Shown in pieces: positions 62,515 through 64,000 of a stretch of DNA of 64,000 bases. The notes beneath the pieces were generated by a model. The model did no database searches and was not told the DNA's origin. It saw nothing but the letters and a program-made list of their open reading frames with translations. Source of the DNA: Acidobacteriota bacterium (GTDB taxonomy: Bacteria; Acidobacteriota; Vicinamibacteria; Vicinamibacterales; UBA8438); contig VXME01000091.1 in NCBI GenBank assembly GCA_009861545.1, positions 1 through 64,000 of the forward strand, in the 5' to 3' direction. The number at the start of each line of letters is the position of its first letter. Within the stretch, counting starts at the first letter, position 1. The position numbers were made by a program, and so were the translations under genes.

Positions 62515-63090
62515 CTATTCCGCGTTGACTGCCGGCGCCGGGTCCGACGACGGCCCGGGCGGCGGTGAGGGCGGCGCGGCCACCGGAATCACCGTCGCCT
62601 CCGGCATGATGAACCAGGCCAGCGCGTAGGCGAAGATGCCGCAGATCACGAAGCCGGGGAAGATGGAGAGCAGGACCCACAGGATGCGTACCGCCGTGAC
62701 GTCGACGGTGAAGTACTCGGCCAGGCCGCCGCAAACGCCTGCCACCGTGACGTTGTCGGCCGACCGCTGCATGCGCCTGCGCCCGACGATGATGGGCTCG
62801 GAGGCGGGCTCCGCTTCCGGCACGATGATCCAGGCGACGACGTAGGCGAGCACGCCGAGCAGGATGGTGCCGGGCACGATGGACAGGATGACCCAGGCCA
62901 CGCGGATGAAGACCGGATCGGTGTCGAGATACCGCGCGATGCCGCCGCAGATGCCGGCGAGCTTGCGGTCGACCTGCGAACGCCGCAACGGCTTCGGAAA
63001 CAGGCTGGCCTGTGCACGCTGGCGCCGGCCGCAGAACTGGCAGTAGGACGCGTCGTCCGGAATCTCGCGCTGGCAACTCGTGCAGATCAT
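62515..63090 (-). CDS. Double PspC-domain membrane protein with zinc ribbon
   Basis: A 191-residue protein with an N-terminal zinc ribbon (CTSCQREIPDDASYCQFCGR), then two PspC domains in tandem (RRSQVDRKLAGICGGIARYL and NVTVAGVCGGLAEYF), each followed by a transmembrane segment (VILSIVPGTILLGVLAYVVA; LLSIFPGFVICGIFAYALAW). PspC proteins sense membrane stress. The Pro-rich C-terminus is probably cytoplasmic. No other psp gene is nearby. A 162-nt GC-rich stretch without a clear site separates it from the permease gene. Confidence 0.85.
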   Translation of the reverse strand: MICTSCQREIPDDASYCQFCGRRQRAQASLFPKPLRRSQVDRKLAGICGGIARYLDTDPVFIRVAWVILSIVPGTILLGVLAYVVAWIIVPEAEPASEPIIVGRRRMQRSADNVTVAGVCGGLAEYFTVDVTAVRILWVLLSIFPGFVICGIFAYALAWFIMPEATVIPVAAPPSPPPGPSSDPAPAVNAE

Positions 63091-63223
63091 GTCGGCCTCT
63101 CCTGTCTCGCGGTTCGCTTCCCGGCCGCGGGTCGCAACGGCGCGCGCTGAAGGCGGTCGCCGCCCGCCCCGCGGTACATGGAGATACGCAGACGCCTGCC
63201 GAGGGTTCCCGGTGCGGTCGTGC

Positions 63224-64000
63224 TCAATCGGTCTCGGGCGGGAAGACGGTCGCCCGCCAGCCGGCGAGCAGGTGGACGACGTCCGCGCGGCCTGCCGGCG
63301 CCAGCATCAGGAACCGCTCGCCGCCGGGTGCGGCGTCGTAGGCCGGCAGGTTTCCCAGGGGATCGCGGACATGCGTGCCGTCGAAGAGGTGCTCCGGGTC
63401 GCCGCCGGGCCGGCCGGCGTCGTCGATCGCGACCCGGTGGAGGCTTCGTCCGCGGCGGTAGAACAGCGCGCCGCCCGACTTGTCCCAGACCGGTTCCGTC
63501 CCTCCGAACGGCGTGATCCGCATGGCCGGGCCGTCCGCGGGCGCGTCCGCGGGACGGATGAACACCTGGTCGCCGTCGCGGCCGGCGACGTCGGACACGT
63601 ACGCGATCCAGCGGCCGTCCGGCGAGAACGCCGGCGCCCGTTCGTTGGCGTCGGTCGCCAGCCACGGCATCGCCTCCTCGCCGGCGCCGTCGGGCCAGGT
63701 CCAGATGTCGCGGAGACGGTCGGGGCGCAGCTCGTGGAAGGCGAGCGTGCGCCCGTCCGGCGACCACGATCCCGGCGTGCGCTGGTCGCCGCCGACCAGG
63801 GGGCCGGAGACGTCGCGGCGCCGCACGCCGAGGCGGAAGAGCCGCTGCAGCCCGGTGCGCGACGAGGCGAACGTCAGCGTCGCGCCGTCGGGTGACCAGA
63901 CGGGGGAGTGGTTGTCGCCCGCCTCCGCGGTCACCTGCCGGCGGCCGCCGCCCGCGAGGTCGAGCAGCCAGAGGTCGCGGCGCAGGAAAGCGGTGACCGC
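63224..64000 (-). CDS. TolB/PD40-type beta-propeller protein, 5' end outside the window
   Basis: The minus-strand frame is open to the right edge. It shows WD40-like PD40 repeats: HSPVWSPDGATLTFAS, TPGSWSPDGRTLAFHELRP, RAPAFSPDGRWIAYVSD and TEPVWDKSGGALFYRR. In Acidobacteria such C-terminal propellers are common behind serine/threonine kinase or winged-helix domains, but the N-terminal part is not in the window, so I leave the class open. It ends with VVHLLAGWRATVFPPETD. Confidence 0.72.
   Translation of the reverse strand, partial: AVTAFLRRDLWLLDLAGGGRRQVTAEAGDNHSPVWSPDGATLTFASSRTGLQRLFRLGVRRRDVSGPLVGGDQRTPGSWSPDGRTLAFHELRPDRLRDIWTWPDGAGEEAMPWLATDANERAPAFSPDGRWIAYVSDVAGRDGDQVFIRPADAPADGPAMRITPFGGTEPVWDKSGGALFYRRGRSLHRVAIDDAGRPGGDPEHLFDGTHVRDPLGNLPAYDAAPGGERFLMLAPAGRADVVHLLAGWRATVFPPETD

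Overview
The window is uniformly high-GC, Gram-negative-type DNA. It carries outer-membrane beta-barrels, Tat and Sec signal peptides, quinoprotein dehydrogenases with a vicinal Cys-Cys, a DUF1592/DUF1588 heme protein beside a DUF1552 protein, and paralogous secreted proteins of a kind common in Acidobacteria. I infer an uncultured or environmental acidobacterium (Vicinamibacteria-like). That placement rests on gene content only; there is no rRNA or tRNA in the window.

Region 1 (1-1850) is the 3' part of a PQQ-dependent dehydrogenase. Region 2 (1927-31637) is a defence superlocus on one strand. All six type 1 BREX genes are present (brxA, brxB, brxC, pglX, pglZ, brxL), but the series is interrupted by three blocks of cargo. 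Between brxC and pglX lie an AAA15-type ATPase, an OLD-like TOPRIM protein (DUF3226; PARIS-like pair) and an AlbA/GHKL protein. After pglX come an ADP-ribosylglycohydrolase fused to a winged helix, a 1517-residue PD-(D/E)XK-STAND protein resembling Avs sensors, and a wrecked OLD-family nuclease gene. After a stand-alone copy of the PglX C-terminus come a PHP-SMC (TrlF-like) protein, a second AlbA/GHKL protein and an AAA/PDDEXK_9 protein, then pglZ and brxL. Most junctions overlap by 1-17 nt, so much of the 29.7 kb looks translationally coupled.

Region 3 (31686-42115) is host metabolism and envelope: an outer-membrane porin, a 2-keto-4-pentenoate hydratase-like enzyme, a secreted-protein/DUF1592/DUF1552 cluster, a Lipoprotein_15 repeat protein and a second PQQ dehydrogenase paralogous to the one at the left edge. 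The defence island therefore lies between two paralogous quinoprotein genes.

Region 4 (42152-51116) starts with an XRE/nucleotidyltransferase pair with a palindromic operator. Divergent from it is a complete sufBCDSU-sufT iron-sulfur assembly operon with a sigma70-like promoter overlapped by an IscR/Rrf2-like site, followed by a BCCT transporter.

Region 5 (51175-64000) is a mixture: DinB, small envelope proteins, VOC, GNAT and CpxP/Spy-like genes, homoserine kinase, a VapBC-type toxin-antitoxin pair with a palindrome over the antitoxin start, an orphan FetB-like permease, a double-PspC protein and the C-terminal part of a TolB/PD40 propeller protein. A chimeric scar joins an HsdM 5' fragment to a truncated Fic gene near 57360. 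No CRISPR array, integrase or intact insertion sequence was seen.
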